Assembly: GCA_024305745.1 (NCBI GenBank)
Contig: JAHRBS010000012.1
Span: 997,001-1,061,000, forward strand
Reading direction: 5' to 3'
DNA length: 64,000 bases
From: Polyporus tsugae
Taxonomy: Eukaryota; Basidiomycota; Agaricomycetes; Polyporales; Polyporaceae
Shown: positions 1 to 11,418 of the stretch, piece by piece
Numbering within the stretch: position 1 is the first letter of the stretch
How the letters are laid out: each line of letters opens with the position of its first letter
Notes under the pieces: generated by a model
The model's input: the letters and a program-made list of their open reading frames with translations, nothing else
What the model was told of the DNA's origin: nothing
The model's database searches: none
Program-made: the position numbers and the translations under genes

Positions 1-1087
1 GCAAACTGCCGCCGTGCTCGTTGACATGTGCTCGTACGCGGGTACGGGTAACGTCCTGAAGGTGCAAGAGCTGCTCCACTATTGCGATGAGCACATCGAC
101 AAGTCCCCCAAGGAGAAGAAGGACGACAAGGACACTACACCGGAAGAGCCGCCCAAGGACGATACCTTCCAAGCGTTCGCTGTGATTGGTATCGCACTGG
201 TGGCGATGGGTGAGGAGATCGGCGCTGAGATGTCGTTACGACAGCTCAACCACCTCGTGAGTATTTCGTCGTCCTTTTCGGTGGTAAGCTGTGGGCTGAT
301 AATGTGCGCACCCAGATGCACTACGGTGAACCCATCGTCCGGAAAACCGTGCCCCTCGCCCTGGGTCTCGTCAGCGCGTCAAATCCCCAGATGCCCGTCA
401 TGGACACCCTGTCGAAGTACTCGCACGACAATGACCTTCAGGTTGCGCTTAATGCGATCTTCGCGATGGGCCTCATCGGTGCGGGCACGAATAACGCACG
501 CCTGGCGCAGATGCTTCGACAGCTCGCCGGATACTACTACAAGGAGCCCGACTGCCTGTTCATGGTCCGCATCGCGCAGGGTCTTGTGCACATGGGCAAG
601 GGCACCATCACGATCAATCCCTTCTTCTCAGACCGGACGATCATGAGCAGGACGGCGGTCGCGGGTCTGCTAGCCACCCTCACAGCGTTCACAGACACCA
701 AGGGCTGTAAGTGCTCACCGTTACTTTCCGAAAGATGCATTCGTCTCACGATCGTGTGCGCATATAGTCATCCTTGACCGCTACCACTGGATGCTCTACT
801 TCCTGGTCCCCGCGATGTACCCGCGATTCCTGATGACGCTCGACGAGGAGTTGAACAACATCGCGGTCACGGTACGCGTCGGTCAGGCGGTCGACGTCGT
901 CGGCCAGGCGGGCAAGCCAAGAACGATCTCGGGCTTCCAGACGCACTCGACGCCAGTGCGGCTGGGCACGACGGAACGCGCAGAGCTCGCGACGGAGGAG
1001 TACATCCCGTTCGCGCATGTGCTAGAGGGGTTCGTTATCTTGCAGAAGAACCCGGGATGGGAGAAGGAGGACAAAATGGACATCTGA
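1..1087 (+). CDS. RPN1: 26S proteasome regulatory subunit RPN1, C-terminal part (5' end outside window)
   Basis: Scaffold subunit of the proteasome 19S base; it holds the ATPase ring and docks ubiquitin receptors and Ubp6. Three exons are visible: 1-256 (first codon at base 2), 316-706 and 768-1087, giving 321 codons. Both introns are GT-AG, 59 and 61 bases. The proteasome/cyclosome repeat region is recognisable ([18 protein letters not shown], then [16 protein letters not shown]). The C-terminal motif [16 protein letters not shown] and the ending [16 protein letters not shown] match the family tail, where the usual end is a short run after the KNP motif. The upstream part, including the N-terminal helices, lies outside the window. 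Identification is very secure; exon limits rest on frame and splice signals. Confidence 0.96.
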
Positions 1088-2117
1088 GCCTCGTACAACT
1101 TCAGCGCGCGCATGACACTCGTATTGTAGAACTTTTGCTTTCGGTGTATCTCTAATTCATTCCATTTCGGACTCTGAGCGTGCAATGTGCATCGAGGCTA
1201 GCCGACGCTCGCAAAGTGGCGACGTTGAAGATGATGCGTGGTGTTTCAGTCCAGACGGTTTCTGCGGTTTCGGCATTGACGCGTCTCTCTGACAGAGAGC
1301 ACTTGTATGTCCACCTCCTGAATTTGCTGTCTGTTACCACCATACCACGGCACCTTACACTTCATGACGGGGTCACCCGTTCATATACCCTACATGCTAT
1401 CATTGCTATGCTTCGAGACTTAGCCGACCCTTCATACAAACTCGACCTTGAGGAACTCGCAGCCCACCTTTAGATGGACCTACATTTCCTCCAAACTATC
1501 TGTTAGACCTACTCGATATCTGATTCACCCCCGAAACCCCGTCCCCAGACTGGAAGCAGGCTCTTCGCTCTCCCTTGTTTGGGAATATGCAAGGGATCCC
1601 ACTCAACACGGTCGACGGTCGTTTCCAGCGCATGCTCCGCGTTTCCCCATGGATTTTTCTGAGTCCTGAGCGTACGCTGTGCTCAACTTAGTCGAGCTCT
1701 GCAGCTTCAGCACCCACACGTCTTGTTCTGAAACAGACTACGTACACGAGTGCATGCCGTATTGTATCTGACAAGGCTTGAAAAACATTCCATATGTTTT
1801 GTCTTCGGTGCCAAGTATCCACGTTGCGCCGGCCATAGCCGCCATTGCTGTGCAGGCGCAGTCGGATCACTTAGGAATCTGATCCGGAACGGCAATGTGT
1901 ATGCGCGTTTGACTCATCATCTGCTTGTGCTGCTTACCCTCGGCGTTCCGTCGCCGAGCACCACTGCTTGCCCTCGGTAGCGCGTCGCCGAGCTCCTTCC
2001 AAGTTCTGCCAGACATGCGGATGGTTAGTAGGACTTGCGAGTCGATGGTGACGAGGGCAGCGTCGCGGCGACCACGTCTACGTACGCCATGCTCCCGCAG
2101 GGGGCACAACCGAGCAC
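1088..2117. other. Intergenic region between RPN1 and the monooxygenase
   Basis: About 1.0 kb with no ORF that reads like protein and no splice-linked exon set. The first part is presumably the RPN1 3' UTR and the last part the promoter of the monooxygenase. No repeat or RNA gene was noticed. Confidence 0.6.
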
Positions 2118-2124
2118 TATAAAG
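2118..2124 (+). promoter_or_regulatory. TATA box of the FAD monooxygenase gene
   Basis: TATAAAG about 100 bases before the ATG at 2222, a usual distance for a fungal TATA promoter. Confidence 0.55.
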
Positions 2125-2221
2125 GCTCTTCAAATGCCCAAGGGGTCTCTAACCAGCTCAGCAACTCCTGTCCCTCCAACGCATCTTCATTAACACCTCA
2201 AACCTATCCAATACTTGTACA

Positions 2222-4402
2222 ATGCAGCCAATCCTCATCGTGGGTTCCATCCCCGCTATCCCTATCAGCTCAACCCCACTAACCCATGTCTGTTAGATTG
2301 GTGGTGGTCCAGCTGGACTTGCTGCAGCGTTGACTTTGACGCAGAACGGGGTCCCCGTTCGAATCATCGACAATGGGACCTCGTTCCACCAGCAGTCCCG
2401 TGGCTCCGGTCTGCAGGTAAGCAACTCGTTCAACGTTTTGACCTCTCCGCGTGCTCACCGGTTTGTGAAGCCCCGGACCATGGAGGTCTTCCGCTTCCTC
2501 GGCATCCTCGACGATGCACGCGTCCACGCCCGCAAGCGCGTCCTGTCCCGCGCCTACAGGCTCCCCAACACCACGGAGCCGAGCCGCACTTGGTCGATGC
2601 ATGAGAAATTCGAGTGGACCCCGGATCGCCCAGAGGTGAGTGTTGCGTAGATGCAGGGGCTCTGAACGACAGCGCCCACAGCCGTGTACGCTCCGTAGAA
2701 CGGCCAGGCGATGAGCCAGTACATCACTGAGGGGATCTTCCGGGACCACCTCGCGAAGAGCGGTGTGCACGTCGAGCTCGGCACAGAACCGGTCTCGTTG
2801 GAGCAGGACTCCGACGGCGTCACTGTGGTCGTGAAGAAGGTCGCATCCGACGGCTCGGAGGCTACTGAGACCATCCGTGCCCCGTACGTTGTCGGTGCCG
2901 ACGGCGCCAAGGGTGAGTCCTCATAGCAACCTGTTCCTGGCGCGTCGACCAACGCTTTGCACCTATACAGGCTTCACTAGACGCGCCGTCGGTATCGCTT
3001 ATGAGGGCGAGACGAAGGAAGAAGATGGTCAGGTATGGGCAGACGTGGAACTTGAGGGAATCGATTCCGAGGTGGGTACCTTCAATTGACTCCAACTTGG
3101 GAATACTATACTGAAGGCATCTGACATGACCAGTTCTGGTACATCTTCACGAAGCCTGACACGTTTACGTACGCACTCTCACACAGTGATCACGAATGGA
3201 CATGTGCAACTAACCCTCGTTCCTGTACAGTCTCAGCATCAGACCCAAGGACGGATCGGGCAAATTCCATGTCGGCGTTGGAGGCCAGAACTTCGATCCA
3301 ATGCATTTGTTGGACGAGCAGAAGTTTGCGAGCTTCATCAGAGAGCAGACGGGTCGCCCGGAGCTCGTCATCAAGAACTTCACCTCGTTGACCTACTGGA
3401 AGTGAGTATTTGCCCTGTTCCGATCAATCGACGGTATGCTTATTATAAATTCAGGCCGAAGGTCATGATGATCAACAAGTTTTATAATGGTCGCGTTTTC
3501 ATCGTCGGGGGTAAGCATTCTCACATCCACCTCGCATTAGGGTACATTTCCTAACCCTAGCTTTAGATGCCGCGCATATTCACTCTCCATCCGGAGGTCA
3601 AGGACTGAACACCAGTGTCCAAGACTCGGTAAGCTCATTTGCCCTTTCGTTACTCATTTCAGAATCCTGACGGGCACGACAGTTCAACCTCGGCTGGAAG
3701 CTAGCCCTCGTCCACAAGGGGCTTGCGCCCTCCACGCTCCTATCCACCTACGAGACCGAACGCCGCCCTGTCGTCACCCTCATGCTCGCCACCACGTCCA
3801 ACCTTTACCAGCACACGATCGTCAAGAAGGGGGATGACCCGAACACCACGCCAGAGGACAAGACGGCCTTCCTGCAATGGCGCAACATGGCGCTCCGCCA
3901 GTACGAGATCAACTACCGCTGGAGCCCCCTGGTGCACGACGTGCGCGGGACGCTGGGCCTCTCCGAGGACGAGATGAAGGGCCATGCGTACGAGGGCTAC
4001 CCTGGCGGAGATGTGCGTGCGGGAGACCGTGCGCCCGACGCGCCCACCCTCGTCGCCGCCGACGGGAGTGAGACGGCGCTCTTCAGCATCTTCAAGCCGT
4101 CCTTCCATACGCTGCTCGTCTTCGCTCCGGAGGGCGCCGATGTGTCGGGCGTCGTCAAGGCCGCAGAGGCCTACCCCGAGGGGCTGGTGCGGACGGTCAT
4201 CATTGGTCGCAACGGCGTCCCCGCGGCTGTCGCCGGCGCCGATGTGTACCACGACAAGGAGGGCCACGCGCACAAGGCATACCATGTGACCGGAGATGGG
4301 TTGGCTGTTGTCGCGGTTCGCCCTGATGGATATGTGGGTGCCTTCGCTCACGATGTGGACGGCCTCCGGGCATACTTTTCGCGTATCTTCGCCAACGTCT
4401 GA
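2222..4402 (+). CDS. FAD-dependent aromatic monooxygenase (phenol 2-monooxygenase / PheA-TfdB type)
   Basis: Flavoprotein hydroxylase expected to insert one oxygen atom into a phenolic or related aromatic substrate using NAD(P)H. Ten exons: 2222-2239, 2297-2416, 2471-2635, 2699-2912, 2971-3071, 3134-3168, 3231-3401, 3455-3510, 3567-3628, 3683-4402; 553 residues. The 18-base first exon joins to give the dinucleotide motif IGGGPAGLAAAL at the N-terminus. The second FAD motif RVFIVGDAAHIHSPSGGQG is near residue 290. Residues about 425-553 form the thioredoxin-like C-terminal domain of phenol hydroxylases (from GDRAPDAPTLVAADG), ending with VAVRPDGYVGAF. Length fits the family. Three damaged relatives follow within 5 kb, so this is the surviving member of a local array. 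The substrate cannot be read from sequence. Confidence 0.9.
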
Positions 4403-4891
4403 GCTGATACTCGCCTGAATATGTACTATATCGCTTGTATGGATTGTGCCTTGACGATGGCTACCTTGGACCTCCCGAATATCTAGAACAGTTTGCCTTC
4501 CGCAATCCATCCCAATTATGAAGAGAGTAGTGGGCCGACTGTGGCTCATGAAATGATGTTTTGTACAGCGATCCAGTGGTGCATTCCCTTCCATTGCATC
4601 CTACAAACCTCTTGGAGGTACGCGTTTTTGATTCCTGCTACAGGGCTCTGCCAGCTCGGGTGGATCAGGCCATAGTACTGCCACACCCAACCTAGATCGA
4701 GTGTCTGTCATGCCGCCGCACTCAGGCCTTGAACCTTCTTACCACCATACCGGATCACCAGCCCACAACTTAACTCAACTCCCATCGCTCTGCAGGCTCC
4801 ATAATTCTGCTTTATAACATAACTACTTGATCGCCTGAAGACTCAACCATGTCTTTCTCTACCACAGCTACGACCACCTTCGAGCTCATGA
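4403..4891. other. Spacer between monooxygenase and its first tail relic
   Basis: About 490 bases: 3' UTR of the monooxygenase, then sequence with no recognisable coding signal before the duplicated tail begins near 4892. A TATA-like string near 4811 has no usable gene after it. Confidence 0.5.
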
Positions 4892-5015
4892 ATACCATCT
4901 TGCTGGAGATGCATTGGCTCTTGTCGCGGTTCGCCCTGATGGATACGTGGGTGGCTTCGCGTACGATGTAGAAGGCCTTCAGACGTACTTTTCGCGCGTC
5001 TTCAACAGCGCCTGA
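4892..5015 (+). pseudogene. Relic of a monooxygenase 3' end (last ~40 codons only)
   Basis: This stretch aligns almost base for base with the end of the intact gene (about 4280-4402). Its reading ALVAVRPDGYVGGFAYDVEG followed by a tail FSRVFNSA and TGA at 5013 matches the intact tail. Similarity continues a little past the stop (gagctgat), so the copy included some 3' UTR. Nothing upstream of about 4890 matches the rest of the gene, and the ATG at 4849 opens another frame, so it cannot make a protein of the family. Confidence 0.8.
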
Positions 5016-6100
5016 GCTGATGCTCACCGCGACCTGTATCGTATCGTTTAGACGGGTTATTGACTGAATGTTGGCGACATTGAAGGTCTTGATTATTGTC
5101 ACGAATATTTCGTCAGGTGCGCATGGACCGATACAGGATGCAATTGAAAGATCTGGAACGGTGGTCTTTCAGCATCCGACTACTTATCAGCAAAGTCGTC
5201 TAAACTATGACTCACCAGAGCATTCCCTCCGAGTCCAACGGGGGCCGACAGGCTTCTTGAGGGTACGTAACATTGGTGTTGAAGAAGCTTTGCAGGATTT
5301 TTGCCATAGATGAAACGCTACGGAGAAGGTCTCCCCCTTGATTTAACTCCACGCAGTCACAGTCAACATCTACGTACTTCGAGCTTTGCCTAGCGTTAAC
5401 GCGATACCGGATCTAAGTTGTAGGACGAGTATCCTGTGTGCCCACCACGCTTGCGCTTGCCCGCAAGGCTCAATTATTAAGGGGTATGGAGGAGACTGAG
5501 GAACCATGTGAGGGGCATATTGTGTCGGGTTTGGATATGATGGTTACTAAGCGCGGCGGCCGGTTGTTGACCACGGTGGAACTCATGCGAATGGCGTGAA
5601 CTTTCGAACGCCGTTTGGCTTGAAGCTCACACCAGGGCCGATATCGGAGAGGAAAAGTTGTCATACACGTAGTTTTCTGTTCATATGATTTTGGTTGATC
5701 AACGGCGGCCACTTCCAATGGTCGCCGCACGTACGGTCCAAGTGTGGAACGGTTGGTGGCAAAACATGAGGCTTTGTGAGCCGTCGATAGAATGTCGTGA
5801 CGTCCACAATAATTCCCTGTAGCTTCACTGTCAGATCATCCGTTGCACAGGGCAAATGATAACTCACATCGTCGCAAAGAATGCCGCGGCCTCTGTCCAG
5901 ACCGAAAATATCTGAAAGTCCGCGATGGTCCGCAGTAACCATTCGATTGCCTTCGAGGAGCAATCCTTTAATGTCTCGAACACGGATTAAATGCCACACC
6001 CGAAGATGATTGATGGACATGACATATCGTCTCGAAGGGATGTGCATAATACATATTGCTCACTGGGTTTGGGCAGCTCGGGGGTCCACGGAGAGGGTGT
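5016..6100. other. Region without a recognised gene
   Basis: About 1.1 kb. An open frame on the minus strand (5661-6047, 128 codons) has no domain I recognise. Being between relics of one gene family, this may be old debris of further copies. Confidence 0.5.
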
Positions 6101-6266
6101 GCCTTTCTACACCCCCAGCTCGAGCCAGTATACCGTCCTTATCTTCCTTCCTGATGCCCACGCCGCCGCCACCGATGCATTAGAAGTTGTCGCCAAGACT
6201 ACGGAAGACAATTCCGGGGGCGTCTTCGGAACGGACATTATCACCCGGAGATCCCGGGGAGCTTGA
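6101..6266 (+). pseudogene. Possible second tail relic of the monooxygenase (thioredoxin-like part)
   Basis: The frame ending at 6266 reads SSSQYTVLIFLPDAHAAATD and then LEVVAKTTEDNSGGVFGTDI. This resembles the start of the C-terminal domain of the intact gene (FKPSFHTLLVFAPEG) and even more the dead copy (YIHTALAFLPVDTTAAHTAA, then LAKTYGTDVL). The match is short and diverged and is not joined to any other exon. I infer a third, older fragment of the same family. Confidence 0.4.
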
Positions 6267-6760
6267 AGCCATCATGGTCAAAACCACACCCTTAGCACTA
6301 TAGCAAGGAAATATATGCACGATACCTGAACCGCAAGTATGCCAAAGCATGTTGGATAAAATCGGACGCCAGCATCCCGCGACGTATATTTCGACCTTGG
6401 ATGGAAGTATTCGTTGTTTGATATTGCCTGACACCGTGCGTGGCTGTATCAACCCGACGCGGCCCACCACCGGCGGCGCCGACTAAGAGATGCACTCGAG
6501 TCCCTGTTTCGGACATGTGAGCATCTTGGTTTCAGGAATTGAGGAATTCCACAAGCCGCATATGTGGATCTCTGTCGGAATGGTTCCTTCAGACCTTACG
6601 GCGTGTCAGCGATTCCTCCGAACTGCCATGTTGGGATAGCGTTACGCCCACGGAAAATGGACACCCTATTGGTATGTAAGAACGGGTCAGGACTGAGGCC
6701 GAGGTACGACTTACCATCCCCCTCTATCGCTTTTCTCTTGCTGGACTGGAACAATTCGTC

Positions 6761-9004
6761 ATGCAATCCATGGCCGTACCACTACCTGTACTCGTCGTGG
6801 TTAGACGACAATGCTACGGCCACCTTACTGAAGGTCTCGATGTTAGGTCGGAGGCGGTCCCTCTGGGCTGACAGTCGCTCTATCATTGGCCCAACACGGC
6901 GTGCCCATCCGCGTCATCGAGAAGGCCGAGTCGTTTAACACGGAATCCCGAGGCCATGCTCTCCAGGTTCGTTGATTCGTCACATTGAATGAGTCAGGAC
7001 CACTAGAACTAAACTTGCCTCGTTGTAGCCTCGAACCCTCGAGATGTTCATGCTCCTCGGAGTCCATCAAGACATCTGTTGCCTCAGTAGGATCGTTCCT
7101 CCCATGAGAGAGTATAAACTTCCAGGTGGGACGGAAGTAGCGAAAACATGGGACATATTGGAAAAACTGGACCCATCTCCAGGTAGACCTGTGGTAAGTA
7201 AGTATCATCTAGTAACAAGGATGATCCCGCCACTTACCGACTCGGTCTGGATAACTTCCAGAGAGAAGCGTTAAGCCTTGGACAGTGCGTTACCGACAGT
7301 ATCCTTCGCAACCACTTGGGCAAGTATGGTGTTCAGGTGGAACTCGGCACCGAGCTGGTCGCCATTCAATAGGGCGCCGAAGCGGTGACCACGACTGTAA
7401 AGAGACGCTGCCAGGGAGAATCGGAGGAGATTGATGGAATTCAGGCGGCGTACATTATCGGTGGGGACGGCGGGAAAGGTCAGCGGAACGATTCCCCATC
7501 CCGTGCAGGATAGGTGTTCATTGATGTGCCAGGAAGGACGAGGAAGTTGATCGGCGCGACATTCGAAGGACAAACAAAAGACTCGGATGGTCAAGTCTTC
7601 GCGGATGTGGAGATAGAACAGCTGTCATTAGACGTAAGTGAATCGCAACTTTGAGTTCTAGCCCATCAACTCACTTTCCGTTGTGCTGCGGACAGTATTG
7701 GCATGTGTGGTCGGGATCTGGGAAGTTCACGTGAGTCGCGCAAGCAGATACCCATTTTGTGACTGACCAAATCTCGTTAGGATCCTCGCAAGGCCTGTCG
7801 GCGACACAGGCTCGATCTTCAATGTTTCGATCATTGGGCAGAGCTTCGATCCCATGTATCTGTTGGACCGACAGAAATTCATCGATTTCTTCCGCGAGAA
7901 GACCGGTCGTTCGGACGTGGTTCTCAAGAACATCAGGCCACTAGCATATTGGAAGTAACTTAGGTCGTTCTTCGTCAATTAGTGAGGGAAGCTTACTTTG
8001 CCAGACCCAATATGCGCGTGCTCGGAGGGGCGGGTATTCCTCGTCGGAGGTATGTAATACCACATACGTCCAGCAGGGCTGAAACACCTTGATTGAACAA
8101 ACATTAAGATGCTGCACATATCCATTCGAATGCCGGCGGTCAGGGTCTAAATGCTAGTGTTCAAGATTCGGTACGCACCGCACATTCAATTGTAGAAGGC
8201 CACAATTTTGACTGGTCTTAGTTCAACCTTGCCTGGAAGGTCGCGCTAGCATACAAGGGTCTAGCCGCTGCAGACCTCCTTTCCACCTACCAAATCGAAC
8301 GGCTCCCCGTAATCGTTCAGATTCTCGCCGCCAGCTCCAACCTGTACAGCCATCTCGTGCAGCAGAAGAAGACGACAAGCGATGTCGAAATCCAGGAAAC
8401 TCCGAAGACAAACGAAAATGGTTTCCTACGGTGGCGAACCGATGCCCTCTTCTAACTCGACGTCAACTACCGCTGGAGTCCCTTCGTTGTAGACGAACGA
8501 GGAAGCGAAAAGTCGAAGGACGAGAACCTTAAGGCTCGCGCATATGAAGGGTATCCTGGCGGCGGTATACGGGCAGGAGATCGTGCACCCGACGCGCCGA
8601 CGCTACTCTGCGTGGATGGCACGGAGACTTCGCTCTTCAGCGTTTTCAAACCATATATCCATACGGCACTCGCCTTTTTGCCCGTCGATACCACCGCAGC
8701 CCATACCGCCGCCGCACTCAGCCTCGCGAAAACCTATGGTACGGATGTTTTACAAGTCGTCCTTCTCGAGCGCTGCGTGGTTCCCCAGCCTGTGACTCGG
8801 AGGGACACGTCGATGTGCTATGACCGCGATGGACATGCATATGGGGTCGGCGACTCTTTCACTATTGTAGTGGTGCGACCCGATGGATATATTGGTGCGG
8901 TTGTTGAAGACGTCAGAGGAGCCGAGGAATACTTTTCGAGGATATTGAAGCCTGGTGGTCGAGTAGACGAGGGTCGAGAGGAAGGTCGAGAGGAAGTTGT
9001 GTAA
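6761..9004 (+). pseudogene. Full-length FAD monooxygenase copy, inactivated
   Basis: A second copy with the same exon plan as 2222-4402. Exon 1 starts at ATG 6761 or 6770 (PLPVLV), followed by a 3' splice site and VGGGPSGLTVAL at 6847. Later exons read PRTLEMFMLLG, VFADVEIEQL, FDPMYLLDRQKF, DAAHIHSNAGGQGLNASVQD and the thioredoxin-like tail ending at TAA 9002-9004. Three lesions disable it: TAG at 7370-7372, TAA at 8453-8455, and the exon carrying the VFLVG motif is 11 bases shorter than in the intact gene, shifting the frame before the second FAD motif. Both stops are explained by CAG or CAA becoming TAG or TAA. The C-terminus carries an extra short Gly/Arg/Glu repeat. Splice sites remain readable, so loss looks fairly recent. 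Confidence 0.88.
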
Positions 9005-9513
9005 GTAGACCATGGTAGATATTCGTGCTATTCACTTACAATATTGCTCACCGCCAAAGAGAATACTTGAACACGGTCTGAACCTTGGCACCAAAGGCGA
9101 TCATCAAGTTAGCGAGGATACAGTACACCCCTCTGCAGTCTTGCCAACGTACGTGTCAACCATTGCAACGTTTGCTTTGAATCGTATGCCGAACATTACA
9201 TTGAGTCTCGCCCTACGATGAGAATTTATTAGGTCCTTGTTACATGCATGAGGATGGTGAAAGATTCTAGTCGCCTGAGGCTGAAGGGGTATTGATCATG
9301 AAAGCGGCAGAGGCGAGGCCAAGTCAAGCGCCGGGGGTCCAAATTGATATGGGCGTCTAAGGGACAGACATGATGGCGGCGGCGAGGTGACCACTGGTGA
9401 CCATCATCGATGCATTGGATACCAAGTTTACGGGCATTGGGGAGCCTGTGTTTGCGGTGCAAAGTAAACATCGCCCACCCGCTCACACCTGAAATACAGA
9501 ACAGCCGTAACAA
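9005..9513. other. Intergenic region upstream of the LYC1-like gene
   Basis: About 510 bases; no coding signal. It must hold the 3' end of the dead monooxygenase and the promoter of the acetyltransferase. No clear TATA box. Confidence 0.5.
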
Positions 9514-11047
9514 ATGGCGGAAACAACAAACTCACTGCTATCCCTTTCCGACTTGTCGATTTTTCCTGCTACCTATGACCAGGTTATTGAGTCGCGCAAG
9601 CGCAGTGCGGTTCAATGGGCGGTGAACAAGTCCTTGGAGGAATACCTCCAAAGAGAAGTTATATTGGATGGGAAAGAGCAAGCTGCAGACGGAAAATTCG
9701 TCGTCTGGTAAGCAGTTGCCCACCCTTGCACTGTCGCTAGTACAAACTCAACGTGGATATCCTTTGGGACTTGCTTCAAGTGTATCAATACGGTGCTGAC
9801 GCGAGATCTTCCTCTGCAGGGTACTCGCTCCCAGAAAAAATCCGGATACTCTTGAATTCCTGTGTTCATGTGAGACGTGGGTGTGGTGGATCCGAGTTTG
9901 TTGGAATGTACTGTGGCTAACGTCTTCCCTACCTTCGTAATCCAGATTCCGCAGGACCGCGCTCGTCGCGAGGCGTCAAGCAGGCTCAACCACATCAGAA
10001 GTCCAAGATGTCACTGCGTACGGCGTAGCATCCGTCTTCACGCCGTCGAAGAATCGAAAGAAAGGCTACGCGCGACATATGATGCGGCTACTCCACTGGG
10101 TGCTGGCACCCCGCTCCGCACTTCCTCCGACGTTCCCCAACGAATGGGGTGCACCCCCAGACGAGAAGGTGCTTCAGTCCACTGGAGTTTCGAACGCGCA
10201 GTTTTCTGTGCTCTACAGCGACATTGGCAGCGAGTTCTACCGGTCCTGTGGATTGGACGCAACATCGCGCAACGGCTGGTATGTCACAGGCGCGAAAGAG
10301 ACCTCCTGGACACTCGACCCCGAAGCCGACCCTCCGTCCCCACCGCGATATGACGCCATGCCGTCCAACTATAATTTAAAACACCTGAAGGAGGAAGAAG
10401 TTTTCGCGCTTTACGATTACGACGCGGACTGGATGAGAAACGACCTCTCCCACCCCCCCGCCACCGGTGCCAATATCTCTCAGGCCCCAGAGCCCCCACA
10501 CTTCACGTTCCTGCCCCACAAGGGCGTCGGGGGGTTCGTTGTTTCGCGCACAGTGCAGTTCACGCCCGATCTCCAGCCCTTCATGCCGACGTCTCGGTGG
10601 GGCGTTGCGATTCTCCCGCAGTCCATCTCCAGCCTCACCGACGCCCTCGCAAGTATTGGACGAGGGTCCGAATCTACGAGCCTCCCCTTCATCTCATGGA
10701 CCTTCGACACCGGGCGTAAGGCAAAGACCCTGGTGGTCACGCGGCTGCGCGCGGACGTGCGCACCTTTCCTATCCTGCTCGAGGAAATCAAGGCTGTGGC
10801 ACGCGAGGAGAACGCCAGAAAGATCGAGTTTTGGTACCTCCACCCCCACTTTCGTTCCATTGCCGAGGCGAAAGGGTGGAAGACTGCAGCCCGGGAAGAT
10901 CACTTATCCGCGGTGAAGTGGTATGGCGACGAGGGCGAGGAAGATCTAGAGTGGGTGTACAACGAGATGTACGTTGTCCGCTTCTTTTGCATAACAAGAG
11001 GCTGCGTTGACCGACTTATACTCGCAAACAGGTTCTGTTGGTGTTGA
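9514..11047 (+). CDS. LYC1: LYC1-like GNAT N-acetyltransferase
   Basis: Likely an N6-acetyltransferase acting on lysine or a similar amine; yeast LYC1 proteins start lysine breakdown through N6-acetyl-lysine. Four exons: 9514-9707, 9820-9876, 9946-10968, 11032-11047; 429 residues. After splicing the N-terminal part reads GKFVVWVLAPRKNPDTLEFL and CSCETFRRTAL, and the GNAT acetyl-CoA loop is NRKKGYARHMMRLLH near residue 118. The rest (from about 190) is the long C-terminal domain of the LYC1 family, ending NEMFCWC, which needs the last 16-base exon. No signal peptide. The family call is good; the substrate is inferred. It lies between a hydroxylase array and an amidase. Confidence 0.72.
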
Positions 11048-11418
11048 CGTGGGTGCTTGTCATTGACGCAAGCCATACAGATATAGATCATCCTGGAGAG
11101 TATCAAAGGCATATCTTGGTTAAGAGGAAAGCGAACCTGAGATGTAGGGATACATGGGGGGATTAGATGGGTTGTAACTGGAACAAACGCGCAAGTAATA
11201 AGTGACCTAATCTATGAGAACAGTAGGGAGCGAGAGCACTAAAATCCGAGAGGACACTTCGAAACACGATCATGAGCAACGAACGTAACAGTAGAGAGTA
11301 GAAACATGAGCAAATGAGCGTAACAGCAGAGAGCAGAGCCTATCCTATAGTCGAGTCCCGTAGTAGTAACAGCGCGCGCACCTGCTCATCATGCCCGAAG
11401 CCCGGAACACGGTCGAGC
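11048..11418. other. Convergent intergenic region
   Basis: About 370 bases between the stop codons of the acetyltransferase (plus) and the amidase (minus). It holds both 3' UTRs; no feature seen. Confidence 0.5.

Noticed and set aside
3740..4594. 284-codon open frame on the minus strand
   Set aside because: Mirror of the last monooxygenase exon, which is clearly coding on the plus strand.
5661..6047. 128-codon minus-strand frame between monooxygenase relics
   Set aside because: No recognised domain, no splice-linked exons, and the surroundings are decayed duplicates.
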